Position numbers and translations under genes: made by a program. From Amyelois transitella (Eukaryota; Arthropoda; Insecta; Lepidoptera; Pyralidae): 64,000 nucleotides of DNA. The stretch's first letter is position 1, and each line of letters starts with the position of its first letter. The DNA is taken from contig NC_083531.1 in assembly GCF_032362555.1 (NCBI RefSeq), forward strand, positions 1,116,001 through 1,180,000, in the 5' to 3' direction. Below the pieces are notes generated by a model. That model searched no databases and was not told the origin of the DNA. It worked only from the letters and a program-made list of their open reading frames with translations. This document shows positions 41,493 through 53,500 of the stretch, piece after piece.

Positions 41493-41938
41493 AAAAATAA
41501 CACAGACAAAGACAAACCTCTATGGTTTTCAGTGCTTTTAACTTGGTTATGTAACCAACCATGTATAATAATTATTTTTTTCACTTTGTGTAGGTACCTA
41601 CATCTTATCTGATGTACCTAAGGAGATTGTTCCTTTATCTATATTGGAAATAATATGTAAAAACAAAGAATAGATCTAAGTGCATTGTATTGTAGTTAGG
41701 TAGGGGTAGGTATTATGTTTTTTAAGTTCCGATAAATTTATGATTTCGTTTGGGAATACTCAATAATGTTGTAATCCTTTATTCTTAATATGACTTACAA
41801 TCAATACTTACATATCTCTAGTTAGGGCTTGAATTACCTAGTTTGTATTATAAAAGGCACTCAAGTTAGAGCTAATTTTAAACTTTCTCGTTGCATTATA
41901 AATATTTACTACAGTTTTCTTTATAAATACTTAGGTAC

Positions 41939-42053
41939 TACAGGTATTAAACGCGCACGTAATTTACCGTTATTTTATTTCGGAAAATTGTAACATGATG
42001 CGACACGTTCGAGATAATATAAAGGTACATTACATGCGCGTTTAATACCTGTA
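41939..42053. mobile_element. 115-bp foldback MITE, intact
   Basis: Perfect 19-base terminal inverted repeats TACAGGTATTAAACGCGCA and complement. A decayed relative is at 29932. Confidence 0.82.
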
Positions 42054-42183
42054 GTAAGTACTTATTTATAATTAGCGATCTATGTAGTTATTCATTCATA
42101 TATGTTGCCTCACTCAAATCACACCAAGGACATGGGTGCATGTAGATATTGCAAACACGGTGATGTAAGCGTGGTCAATAATG

Positions 42184-42388
42184 ATCCTACTACTATTAAA
42201 AAGGCGAAAGTTTGTATGGATGTATGGATGTTTGTTACTCTTTCACGCAAAAACTACTGAACCGATTACCATGAAATTTGGTATGTAGGTAGCTGAAGAC
42301 CCAGAATAACACATAGGCTACTTTTTATCCCAGAGTTCCCGCGGGATTGATAGGGTTTCCATGCGGACGAAGTCGCGGGCGGCCTCTA
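42184..42388 (+). mobile_element. HelB Helitron-like element, young
   Basis: TCCTACTACTATTAAAAAGG to GCGGGCGGCCTCTAG, A and T flanks. Near-identical to 16986-17184. Confidence 0.78.
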
Positions 42389-42535
42389 GTATTTAAATAA
42401 AATTGGTCAAGTGTGAGTCAGAATCGCGCACAAATGGTTCCGTTCCATCGATATTCAGAGTACAAAAAATCGTGTAATGTTTAGAGCAGAAATAAGTAAA
42501 TACCACGTTTGTTGAATCACCTTAAATACATATCC

Positions 42536-42742
42536 TACTAATATCATAAATACGAAAGTTTGTGAGTATGTCAGTATGGATGTTTGTTACTCCTTCACGC
42601 AAAAACTAGTGAACCGATTACGATGAATTTTGGTATGTAGCTAGCTGAAGACCCAGAATAACATATAGGCTACTTTTTATTACGGAGTTCCCGCGGGATT
42701 GATATGGTTTCCATGCGGAAGAAGTCGCGGGCGGCCTCTAGT
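42536..42742 (+). mobile_element. HelB Helitron-like element, second copy 150 bases on
   Basis: TCCTACTAATATCATAAATA to GCGGGCGGCCTCTAG; same orientation as its neighbour but clearly a different, more diverged copy. Confidence 0.76.
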
Positions 42743-43010
42743 TTTGTTATAATTCTAATGTTTAATAGCTGTTTGCTTTTTTAAGAGCCACAATTGTGAA
42801 TGATGTATGAATTTCACTGTCTATCTATTGAGGTACAAGTAGGTACCTACTGGTGACAGTCTTGACGAAATAGGAACCCGTTTTTACCATTTTCGTGAGG
42901 AACCCTAAAAATTGAATATTTTTCGAATAGAATCATATTAATAAACATAAGGCATGATTAGCCAATGACGTAACTACAGTGCCTTAATATGTGTGCCTAT
43001 GTTAGATGTA

Positions 43011-43470
43011 TCTTTTATTATTACATAACAACTTGTTAATAATGTGCCTTCAAAGAAAACATTTTTGTAAGATTTGTAATACTTAAATAAAGCATTTGAA
43101 ACTTAAGTTTTTTTAGGAAACATTTGATTTAGGGTATGAGTATACAGTAAAGATCCTAATATTAAGCCATATATTACATAGATCTTTTATTATTACATAA
43201 CAACTTGTTAATAATGTGCCTTCAAAGAAAACATTTTTGTAAGATTTGTAATACTTAAATAAAGCTTTTGAAACTTAAGTTTTTTTTAGGAAACATCAGT
43301 TTTAGTGTACGAGTATACAGGAAAGATCCTAATATTAAGCCATATATTACATAGATCTTTTATTATTACATAATAACTTGTTAATAATGTGCCTTCAAAG
43401 ATAACATTTTTGAAATCTTGTAATACTTGAATAAAGCTTTTTGAAACTTATGATTTTTTTTAGCAAACCT
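43011..43470. repeat. ~172-bp tandem repeat, 2.7 units
   Basis: TCTTTTATTATTACATAA recurs at 43011, 43183 and 43356. Each unit carries AATAAAGC, TAATAATGTGCCTTCAAAG and GATCCTAATATTAAGCCATA. Confidence 0.88.
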
Positions 43471-43789
43471 CTGTTGTAGGGTATGGATAGGTACTGCGAC
43501 AACCTCCTTTTTATTACTCGTATTTATTTTTAGTTCATGAGTTTGACTAGAAGACATTGCCTGTGTTTTATTTTCAGTTTTTCTTTATCTTACGGTGCAA
43601 TAAAGAGTTTATCTATCTATCTATCAAATTTCTATAATCGATGAAAGAGCATCAAATTTTAAGCGGGGACAAAGAATAGATATTTTAAAATCCCAACTAA
43701 TAGGTACATATAAACGCGGCGAAAGTGAGTTTGTTATCAGTTCACGAGTTATCTACTGAATTAAATCTTCTTTGAATTATCTATATCTA

Positions 43790-43974
43790 TCTATACTAAT
43801 ATAAAGCTGAAGAGTTTGTTTGTTTGAACGCGCTAATCTCCGGAACTACTGGTTCGAATTGAATTTGGAGAGAACCGAAGGAGCGAAATAGAAAAAGCGG
43901 AAATTATTCCTCCCCGAGGGCTTCAATGATGCCAAAATAATTATTTCACGCGGACGAAGTCGCGGGCACTGCTA
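43790..43974 (+). mobile_element. HelA Helitron-like element, internally deleted
   Basis: TCTATACTAATATAAAGCTG to CGCGGGCACTGCTAG before T; about 80 bases shorter than full-length copies. Confidence 0.7.
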
Positions 43975-44489
43975 GTCACGTATAAATAATTAAGAGTCTG
44001 GCGTACATAGGGCACCTCACATCCCGGTAAATGCAATAGTTTCCGTGGGATTTGCGAAAAACCTGTTCCTATTCATATGTAGGTGACGAAACGCATGCAA
44101 AGCTGCCGATAAAAATCAGTTTAAAATAAAAAACAATGTGAATTGTCATTGTTTAATATAAAAAAAATAAGACAATTTAAATGTTACAAAATTATATATT
44201 GTTTGGAAGACATTTTTGAAATACTAATGCATTATGTACTTACCTAAACTAATAGTCTTTTCAGCAAATTACTTAATTTTTTTTTTCTATAACATGCATT
44301 ACCTACTTAGTTTTTCATTAGACCCAATGGTTGAGTGGTAAACATAAATAATACATCCATCCTATCTCAATCTAACTAATATTACAAATGCGAAAGTAAG
44401 TTTGTTTGTTTGTTTGTTGTCTCTTCACGAGTTATCTACTAAACCAATCTTCATGAAAATTTGAGAACAAAAAAGGCTCATACATACAT
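43975..44489. mobile_element. HelC-like debris and AT-rich sequence
   Basis: TTCCGTGGGATTTGCGAAAA at 44040 matches 6540 and, in complement, 61780. The remainder is AT-rich with no exon signal. Confidence 0.45.
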
Positions 44490-44708
44490 ATAATCACGTA
44501 CGTCTCCAAAAGACTGGCAGGCCTCGTTCAGCTGTTTGGCCTAATGATAGAATTGAGATTTAAATAGTGACAGGTTGCTAGCCCATCGCCTTAAAGAAGA
44601 ATCCCAAGTTTATAAGCCTATCCCTTAGTCGCCTTTTACGACATACATGGGAAAGAGATGGAGTGGTCCTATTCTTTTTCGTATTGGTGCCGGGAACCAC
44701 ACGGCACT
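44490..44708 (-). mobile_element. S1 copy
   Basis: ATAATCACGTACGTCTCCAA (CCCCGCAAGGG block missing) to GGTGCCGGGAACCACACGGC. Confidence 0.83.
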
Positions 44709-44909
44709 ATAATAAATAAACTATATAAATGCAGAAACTATAAATATAAACTTACACACAGCTATAGCGCACGGAAAAAAGAAGCAACTGACGAAGAAAT
44801 ATGTCAAAGATCTACGTACAAATTCACTATTCCGGAAGTTTAATTATTTAGCTGTGTCAAATTAATTGATAATTCAAGTAGTTAACACGTTGGCAACAGT
44901 CAGCTCTAC

Positions 44910-45030
44910 ATACATACCATCACGCGTGTCTCCCATTGGGGTAGGCAGAGACTATGGATTTACACTCGCTACATTCCTCACAGACCTCTCCAGCTTCCTC
45001 CACATTCATTATTCTTTTCATGCATATTTG
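44910..45030 (-). mobile_element. LINE-X tail fragment
   Basis: CATTGGGGTAGGCAGAGACT through CATTATTCTTTTCATGCA. Confidence 0.6.
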
Positions 45031-45042
45031 ATTGATTGACGA

Positions 45043-45311
45043 CTAGCTGTGCCCGCGACTTCGTCCGCGTGGAATAGTTATTTTGGGCATCATTGAAGCC
45101 CTCAAGGATGAATAATTTTCCCCTTTTTTATCACATTTTCCATTATTTCTTCGCTCCTTATAGTTGCAGCGTGATGTTATTTAGCCTAAAGCCTTCCTCG
45201 ATAAATGGTCTATTAAACACCACAAAAAGAATTTTTCAATTCGAACCAGTAGTTCCTGAGATTAGCGCATTCAAACAAACAAAATCTTCAGCTTTATAAT
45301 ATTAGTTTAGA
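45043..45311 (-). mobile_element. HelA Helitron-like element that ends the zinc-finger frame
   Basis: CTAGCTGTGCCCGCGACTTC to TATAATATTAGTTTAGA, flanked by A and T. Read from the zinc-finger gene's strand, its 5' TC end follows host AA and provides the stop TAA at 45304-45302. Confidence 0.78.
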
Positions 45312-46449
45312 TTACAGGTACTCTTAACATCTTTTCTCTCTCTACGCGCTCTAATCTTACTACAATCATGTTCAGTCAACTGGTAATGTCTGTAAAAGGT
45401 TCTATCACACATATCGCACGAAAACTTTCTAATTTTCAAATGTGTTTCCGTAATGTGCTTTATCAAGCTTTTTTTCAACATCTCTTTGTTGCAATAATCG
45501 CATATAACCTTTGAATACTGCAATATATCTTTAAAATACACACTCTGCATTTTTGTAACATCATCATGCGTTTCTGTTTTCATTTTGATCCTTTTTATGC
45601 TAAAAACGTTGTTATTGATTTTCGTCATTTGAACACAGGTTTTCGTATTGTTTATTGCCTCAAACCAAGTGTCGTTGGGTTTTTTCAGTTCGTACATGTT
45701 CTCCTTGCTTTCCAAGTTGAAATGTTTATTGCGAATGTGATGTTTAAGCAATCTCTCTTCGCAATATGTTACAGCACATGCATCACATTTGTATTTTTGA
45801 GTGTGCGCGTTGAAATTATCTTCATGCACTTTCATATGGTTGATTAGATTTCTCTTTCCTTTGAAACTACGTAGACAATAGTCACATGTGTAGCTTTTGA
45901 CTTCATATTTGAATGGAACAGAGTCTATTTCGTCTGCAACATTTTATTAAGAGGTTAGGTATATTAATCAATCTTAATTGGCTCTTTACAAAAGGTTTAC
46001 TCTATATCGTTCCCATGGATGTCGTAAAAGGCGATTGAGAGATAAGCCAATAAACTTTGGATTCTTCTTTTAAGCATTGGGTTAGCAAACTATCACTATT
46101 TGAATTTCAATTCAGTCATTAAGCCATACAGCTGATCATGGCCTTCCGCTCTTTTTAAGACTGTTGTCTCTGTATACCCCGTAATAGATAAAGGCGTGAT
46201 TATATTAATGTGTGTTTGGAAAGATATATTTTGATTTAGTTACTACCAATGGAACTCACCACGTTTAAAATGGGAATACATATGTCTTGCAAAAATATCT
46301 CTCCTGAAATATGGTTTTGCACAAACCTTGCACATATATCTGGGCTTCACGGCGTTATGTTGGAAAAGGTGTGCTTGGTAAGCGTAGGAGTTCCCAGATA
46401 TAAGTTTGTTGCAGTATTTACATTCACGTTTATAGGTGTTATCCGTCAT
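45302..46449 (-). CDS. C2H2 zinc-finger protein, two coding exons
   Basis: Exons 46449-46260 and 45933-45302, joined in phase 1 (CGTG/gtgagt, ttgcag/ACG), giving 273 residues. Fingers: ECKYC..H-x3-H (10-31), MCKVC..H-x3-H (40-60), then YTCDYC, YKCDAC, VICDYC and FSCDMC units. The last one lacks a normal second histidine and may be non-functional. The middle linker (about 130-185) is acidic/basic mixed. No KRAB or ZAD domain seen, so the regulatory class is open; DNA binding is inferred. The final codons run into a Helitron at 45311, so the C-terminus is probably altered from the ancestral one. Intron 46259-45934 holds an S1 piece (46010-46205). ATG 46449 is the first in frame. Confidence 0.85.
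46010..46205 (+). mobile_element. S1 copy, diverged, in zinc-finger intron
   Basis: CCCATGGATGTCGTAAAAGG to GATAAAGGCGTGATTATATT. Confidence 0.75.
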
Positions 46450-47540
46450 GATAAGTCTGATTGGCAGTTTGAATAAAACAAAAAATAAAGCAAAGCAATA
46501 AAATCTAAGGTGTTTCGAACATAGCTCAACAAACAAAAACAAGAAAAAAAAAAAGAAAATCTACGAACAAAAAATATTTAGCGAAAGAAATCAACAAACA
46601 CAAACAACAAAAATAAGTTTGACAGTTATCAGTGTCACTTTAAAATGACAGTTTTTTTTCTTCTTTGTGGCCACAATTGGCAATGAAACTTCTTCATGAG
46701 CTTATTTTTGTCAGTGTCCTGTAGTCATTGGTGTCGATCATTTTCTTCTCGGTCCTCGTCATACTTTATAATGGTCGAGTAATTATATAACTCGAATAGC
46801 TTGTAGCCATCTCAGAATTTTTAACTTTCTAAATGTGAAAGAATTTTTTAAATCGGTTTTGGTATCTTCGAATTTTACTCACCTCAATCAAACATACAAA
46901 TTCACTAGCACATACCTCTTTATTTTATAACAATAATATTGTTCACAGACATAAAAATTTATATATTACATACGTAGGTAATATGCTTAGTTGGATTCAA
47001 TTTTTTTTAACCTTCGCGGTTGAGGCAAAGGGTTCATGGAACAAAGGTGACTGAAATTACACCGCGTCTTCATGAGGTGATCCAAGGACTGGTACTTACT
47101 TCGCCCAAAGAATCTATTGCAGTGCATATATTAAATTTTTCCGTTAGTTTAATTAAATTTTTATGTGAAGTAAGAAATACAGTAAAATATTTCTTAGATT
47201 TGGAATAAACATATTAATAGCTGACGCGGTTACAAAATAATAAGCGTGGGTGACGCTTTTTAAAAACAAATAAAAAATAATGTAGTAGTAATAATTATAA
47301 AAATGCCCATGTTCACTTATATGTTTGGTATAATATAAATTAATTTAGTTGATAAATTGTAAGGAATTAGTTATTGTATTCTCTATAAAAAAAAATTATG
47401 TATTTGCGTGAGTATAGATGTATGTATGGAAGAAAGGAATGGATAGAATACCCATGATAGTTGTGGAAAAGTTCCTATGTGGCAGAAAAAAATAAAATAA
47501 ATTTCAGTTTTTATTTAATTTATAATGAAATCAATAACAT
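46450..47540. other. Upstream of the zinc-finger gene and downstream of lipase A
   Basis: 46450-46680 is AT-rich with TTTGACAGTTATCAGTGTCA and should contain the zinc-finger 5' region. 46900-47540 has no recognised exon or repeat until the lipase stop codon. Confidence 0.35.
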
Positions 47541-50500
47541 TTAGAGGGAGAATGGAGGCGCTGGGTTGGTGCGTAGACTGTATATACCAGACGCCCTGTA
47601 AAAGAAAATGGATCAATTAGGTGCATAAAAAAAAATAAAGTCTGTGGCGGCATCACTAATAAAACAAATCAACTGTCAATCATATCGAAAAAACATAACC
47701 GCTCGGTCAATACTAGCGAAGAATCTAAATCGCGCAAACATAGATTTCACGGATTAGAGCATAAAAAGAATCTCCGACACAACATCGTCTGTCGCACGGT
47801 TCCCCAGGCATAACACCTAGCCTGGCGGAAGATGTTCCCTTTGACGGCGTTCGAGCCGAATCATCGCTCCCGCTACAAGTTTAAAAACTAAAACACGCTC
47901 TATATAGTATTAAAGAGAAAATAGTCACGGCTTAAATCATTATCTAGTTACTTATACATAGATACATACATATAGTCACGTCTATACTTGCGGGGTACAC
48001 AAAGCCAAGAGTCTCGAAAAGACAGAAAGGCCATGTTCAACTGTACGGCATTGAGATTCAAATAGTGACAGGTTGTGCTAGCTTATAAGCCTACCCTTAG
48101 TCGCCTTTTACGACAACCACGGGAAAGTAATGGAGTGGTTCTAATCTTAAGTGTACACACAAACTATAAAAAATCCGCCTTAGTAGTAAATGGACAACTT
48201 TATGAATGACTAGTTGTGCCCGCGACTTCGTCCACATGGAATTATTATTTTGGGCATCTTTGAAGTCCTCAAGGATGAATAATTTTCCCCGTTTTTTTTT
48301 TCACATTTTTCGTTATGGTCCTATTCTTTTTTGTATTGGTGCCGGGAACAACACGGCACACTAGTACCTACTTAGTAGTTACAAGCGGCCCGCCCCGGCT
48401 TCGCACGGGTGGACATATTTTTGTGTTTTATATTTTGAAATAAACAAAGAGTAAACATTTCTCTCAGGCGATAATATTTTTTGGAGTGCGTGTTTTTAAT
48501 TTCACGATATTTCAAAATCTATTTATCCAATCACTGAGCTGTAAAGGACAAAGTTTATCTCCGTAAAATTATCTTGATGATAAAACAACTTTCAATCATA
48601 AGGATTAATATGCTTGTGTAATAATAATTTTCAAAACGCACCTTTGAATTTACATTATTTTTTTACGCACAAAATACCTTGTAGTTACTAAATTATAGAA
48701 GTTAGATATATCGTGTCGCGGACTTTTTTATAGATCTTTTCCCGGATTACTTTATGAATGTTGAATAATTTACCTGAAAACTAATTTATTTCAAAACAAA
48801 TTTATGCCTATGTCACTTTTGAAGGTCTATTCTAGTATATCTGTGCCAAATTTTATCAAAATCGGACCAGTAGTTTTTGAGTTTATTCCACACAAACATA
48901 CAAAAATACAAATCTTTCCTCTTTATTATTAGTGTGGATGTGGATTATAATTACCCAGTTTTGGGGCCCAATCCACCCATTGGCAGGGTGGCTGGTCCCG
49001 TGCATTCCTGGTTAAGTGCCTCTTCAAAATCTTGACACTGAACGCCGATGAAACCTCCACTGGTCAAGGACTCTGCCCAGTAGAAAAATGCCCTGAAAAC
49101 AATCAAGAAATGTAATTGATGAGGACAACTAGTCCTGATTTATAATTTTTGACGAAATAAAACTGTGCACTCGATAAAAAGGATGTGTATTCGGAAAAAC
49201 GTTCAAAAAAAGGCGGGAAGATTTTTCTTCTTTTTTTTTTACAATGGAAATTGCGCACAGATAATTAATTGGCGCAAACAGTAAGTAAATAGAAAATGGT
49301 GGACTGTTAGATAATGCTATTAGCATTAAGTCCTACAAGTTGTGCTTTACAAATTGTATTACATACATACATACATATGATCACGTCTATATCCCTTGTG
49401 GGGTAGACAGAGTCAACAGTCTTGAAAAGATTAATAGGCCACGCTCAGCTATTTTGTTTAATGATGGAATTGAGATTCAAATAGTGACTGGTTGCTAGCC
49501 CATCGCCTAAGAAAGAATCCCAAGTTTGTAAGCCTATCCTTTAGTCGCCATTTACGTCATCCATGGGAAAGAGATGGAGTGGTCCTATTCTTTTTCTATT
49601 GGTGCCGCGAACCGCACGGCACTTATTTACGTCATTTTTATCTTTATTTATGTACGTCTTTGTAAAAAAAAATTAACATGACTAATTAAAAGATATACGA
49701 ACAAGATATACAAGGAGAGTGTGGAGGGAAAGGTCGGAGTGGGAAGACCTAGACGAACGTATCTTGATCAAATTAAGGACGTCCTGGTAAAGGGTCAGGT
49801 CAAGAGTACCCGAAACCGCCGAGCTTGCATGAAGAGATGAATGTGGATGAAGCGAAGGAAGTATGCAGAGATCGTGGCAAGTGGAAAGAGGTAGTCTCTG
49901 CCTACCCCTCCGGGAAAGAGGCGTGATTTTATGTATGTATGTTTACCTGTTATGGTCGCAGTCATCGTCTCTCCCACAACCCGCCATATTGATACCACCG
50001 TTGGGATAGAAATCCACCTTCCCCATGGGTCTGATGAAGCCGAGGTTCCCAACGTTGGTGTGGACCACTTCCACGTGGCGAGCGTCATCATGACGCACCA
50101 TGGGGAGAAGCTCGTGGAGGCGCGGCCCGAAGGTTGGGTCCAGGGCTGGAAGTCATTAATCATCACTACCAGAAAAATCAAAGTCATTAATCATCACTAC
50201 TAGTAAAATCAAAGTCGTTTCCCGCGTCTGTATGCTTATGGATAGATCTTTAAAACTTACATACATACATATGATCACGTCTATATCCCTTGCGGGGTAG
50301 GCAGAGACAACAGTCTTGAAAAGACTGAATGGCCACTTTCAGCTATTTGGCTTAATGATAGAATTGAGATTCAAATAGTGACAGGTTGCTAGCCCATCGC
50401 CTAAAAAAGAATCCCAAGTTTGTAAGCCTATCCTTTAGTCGCGTTTTACGACATCCATGGGAAAGAGATGGAGTGGTTCTTTTCTTTTTTGGATTGGTGC

Positions 50501-53500
50501 CGGGAACCAAACGGCACTTCTTTCTTTCTTTCTTTAAATCTTCCCAGCGGATTTTGATGCATTTTTTTAAAAATAAGGTTAGATACTACCCGTTTGTAGC
50601 CGCGGTGTGTCACTAGTAAAATAACAATACATCTTTCCACTTGATGTGATTATTATCTACTAGTGGCCGCCCGCGACTTCGTCCGCATGGAAACCCTATC
50701 AATCCCGCGGGAACTCCGGTATAAAAAGTAGCCTATATGTTATTCTGGGTCTTCAGCTACCTACACACCAAATTTCATCGTAATCGGTTCAGTAGTTATT
50801 GCGTGATAGAGTAACAAACATCCATGTTCGACGGCCTCTGTGGCGCAGCGGTAATACGCTTGTCTGTCACATCGGAGGTCCCGGGTTCGAATCCCGGCCA
50901 GGGCATGATGAGAAAAGAACTTTTTCTGATTAGCCTGGGTCTTGGATGTTTATCTATATTAAGTATTTATTATAAAATATAGTATCGTTGAGTTAGTAGG
51001 TATCTAGTAACACAAGTCTCAAAAAACTTACTTCGAGGCTAACTCAATCAGTGTAATTTGTCCCGTATATATTTACCTATTTATTTAAAAAATACTGACA
51101 TCCTGACATACTCACAAACTTTCGCATTTATAATATTGGTAGGATATTTATGTACAACTCACCAACAATATTCCCAACGCGTCGCTCGAGCAGTCGGCCA
51201 ATTTGTCCAACTTTCAGACCAGATAGTCCAAATCCGACCAGCGTGAACTCACTGAGGGGCTGACCGGATACGTTACTGAGCCACAGTGTGAAGAAGGCGG
51301 TATTTAGACCTGAGGGTATTATGATTACATACATACATATCGTCACGTCTATATCCCTTGCGGGGTAGACAGAGCCAATAGTCTTGAAAAGACTGATCGG
51401 CCACGTTCAGCTATTTGGCTTAATGATAGAATTGAGATCCAAATAGTGACAGGTTGCTAGCCCATCGCCTAAAAAAATAATCACAAGTTTGTAAGCCTAT
51501 CCCTTAGTCGCCTTTTACGACATCCATGGGAAAGAGATGGAGTGGTCCTATTCTTTTTTGTATTGGTGCCGGGAACCACACAGCACACAGTATTATGATT
51601 AAAGATCGGAATAGGTAGATTGAATTGGGGTCAATGAACTGAAACGTACTTATATATTAATATGGACATGCCTTCGTCCGGGATCGCGGGATTTGTAAAT
51701 TATTAAGATTTTTACCCGGAATTTTTACAAGTGGGATGAAGAATATATTAGTGGTAGCTGTTTTGCCCCCGACTTCGTTCACGTAAATTGTAGTCCTATG
51801 TTACCCGCGGACAAATGTAGTTTACTGTTAGTGTAAGTACTGAAATGGAATCCCGGAAAAGAGGCATGCAAGTACATAAAATCAATCTACCTATTCCGAT
51901 CTCTGATTATGATACATACATACATACATATGGTCACGTCCATATCCCATGCGGGGTAGACAGAGCCAACAATCTTGAAGACTAAATGGCCACGTTCAGC
52001 TATTTGGCTTAATGATAGAATTGAGATTCAAATAGTGACGGGTTGCTAGCCCATCGCCTAAAAGAAGAATCCCAAGTTTATAAGCCTATCCCTTAGTCGC
52101 CTTTAACGACATCCAAGAGATAGAGTGGTCCTATTCTTTTTTGTATTGGTGCCGGGAACCACACGGCACTTCATCCACATACATAATTAACTCTTTTCAT
52201 GCAAGCTCGGCGATGTTGACGGTCATAAAAAATAAAATAGAACTCACTTGACAAAGATGCGTACATTGGCGTTAGAATCGGTGACGCATTAGCGCCTTTA
52301 CTCCAGTCCACAATAACTACATTGACATCGGCTGCTGCTAAGTAAGCTGAAATGAGAAGAGATGTGTGTTATATTTCCCAGCACTTTAGATTAGGACCCC
52401 TCCATATCTCCTCATGGGACCCGTAAAAGATACATACATGCATACATATTGTAGTGTTTATATCTATCTAGTAATGGATACAATACGCTGTCTCACACAC
52501 ACAAGTCGGTATTATAAATGTCAAGTTGACAGTTGCGTGCGAGCGGCAACCGCAGACAGACGTGTACTGGTACTTGGTGTGGTAGTGAGCCGGTGACTGT
52601 ACGTAGTATAAATATCATGTACTTTACACATATGATCACGTCTTTATCCCTTACGGGGTAGACAGAGCCAACAGTCTTGAAAAGAATGATAGGCCACGTT
52701 CAGCTGTTTGGTTTAATGATAGAATTGAGATTCAAATAGTGACGGGTTGTTAGCCCGTCGAGCTAAAAGAAGAATCCTAAGTTTATAAGTTTCTATCCCT
52801 CCCTCCCGTAAAAGATGACTAAGGGAAAGGCTAATAAACTCGGGATTCTTCTTGTGCACGATGGGCTATCAACCTGTCACTATTTGAATCGCAATCCTAT
52901 CATTAAAAGGCACAGCTGATCGTGGCGTTCCATTTTGTTTTTATTTTTTTTTATTGATTTTATTATAGGATACTTCATATCGCTTGATAATAGTCAAATC
53001 TTTTGGTTTCACAACATTGGTTGACGTCAAATAAATTACTTAAAACTATATTTACTGCGGCTTCCAAGGCAGTAAACTTCAGTGCAGAAGAAGCGGTAAC
53101 AAACTGCACTGCCGCATTTTCTTCAACAACGTCAACTTCATAACTATCCAAACTTAGAATAAAATATCCTATTCTACGATTATACAAGATGCATGTGCGC
53201 CTATTCCCTTAGTCACCTCCAAAAGAAAGAGATGGAGGTCCAGTGTTCTAAAGTGTCCAGAACCACACTAAACACAGAAACGCATGTTCTTTAATTCCCA
53301 TGATATGTTGAGAGCATGTGTGAAATCAGATCACCAGAAATTATATCTATAAGGCTTAAAAAGGACCACTCGCATCTCTTTCCTATGGATGTCGTAAAAG
53401 GCGACTAAGGGATAGGCTTACAAACTTGGTATTCTTTTTTAGGCGATGGGCTATCAACCTGTCACTATTTGAATCTCAATTGTATCATTAAGCCAAATAG

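Noticed and set aside
44756-44843. Possible short exon after TTACACACAG with KKKQLTKKYVKDLR or SARKKEATDEE text
   Set aside because: No partner exon, two frames equally plausible, no family resemblance.
47020-47208. Open frame upstream of the lipase stop region
   Set aside because: Starts without ATG, AT-rich, no domain and no splice partner.
50829-50903. A tRNA gene
   Set aside because: The A and B boxes are good but the head is joined to a conserved SINE body and occurs in several copies; the cloverleaf pairs poorly.
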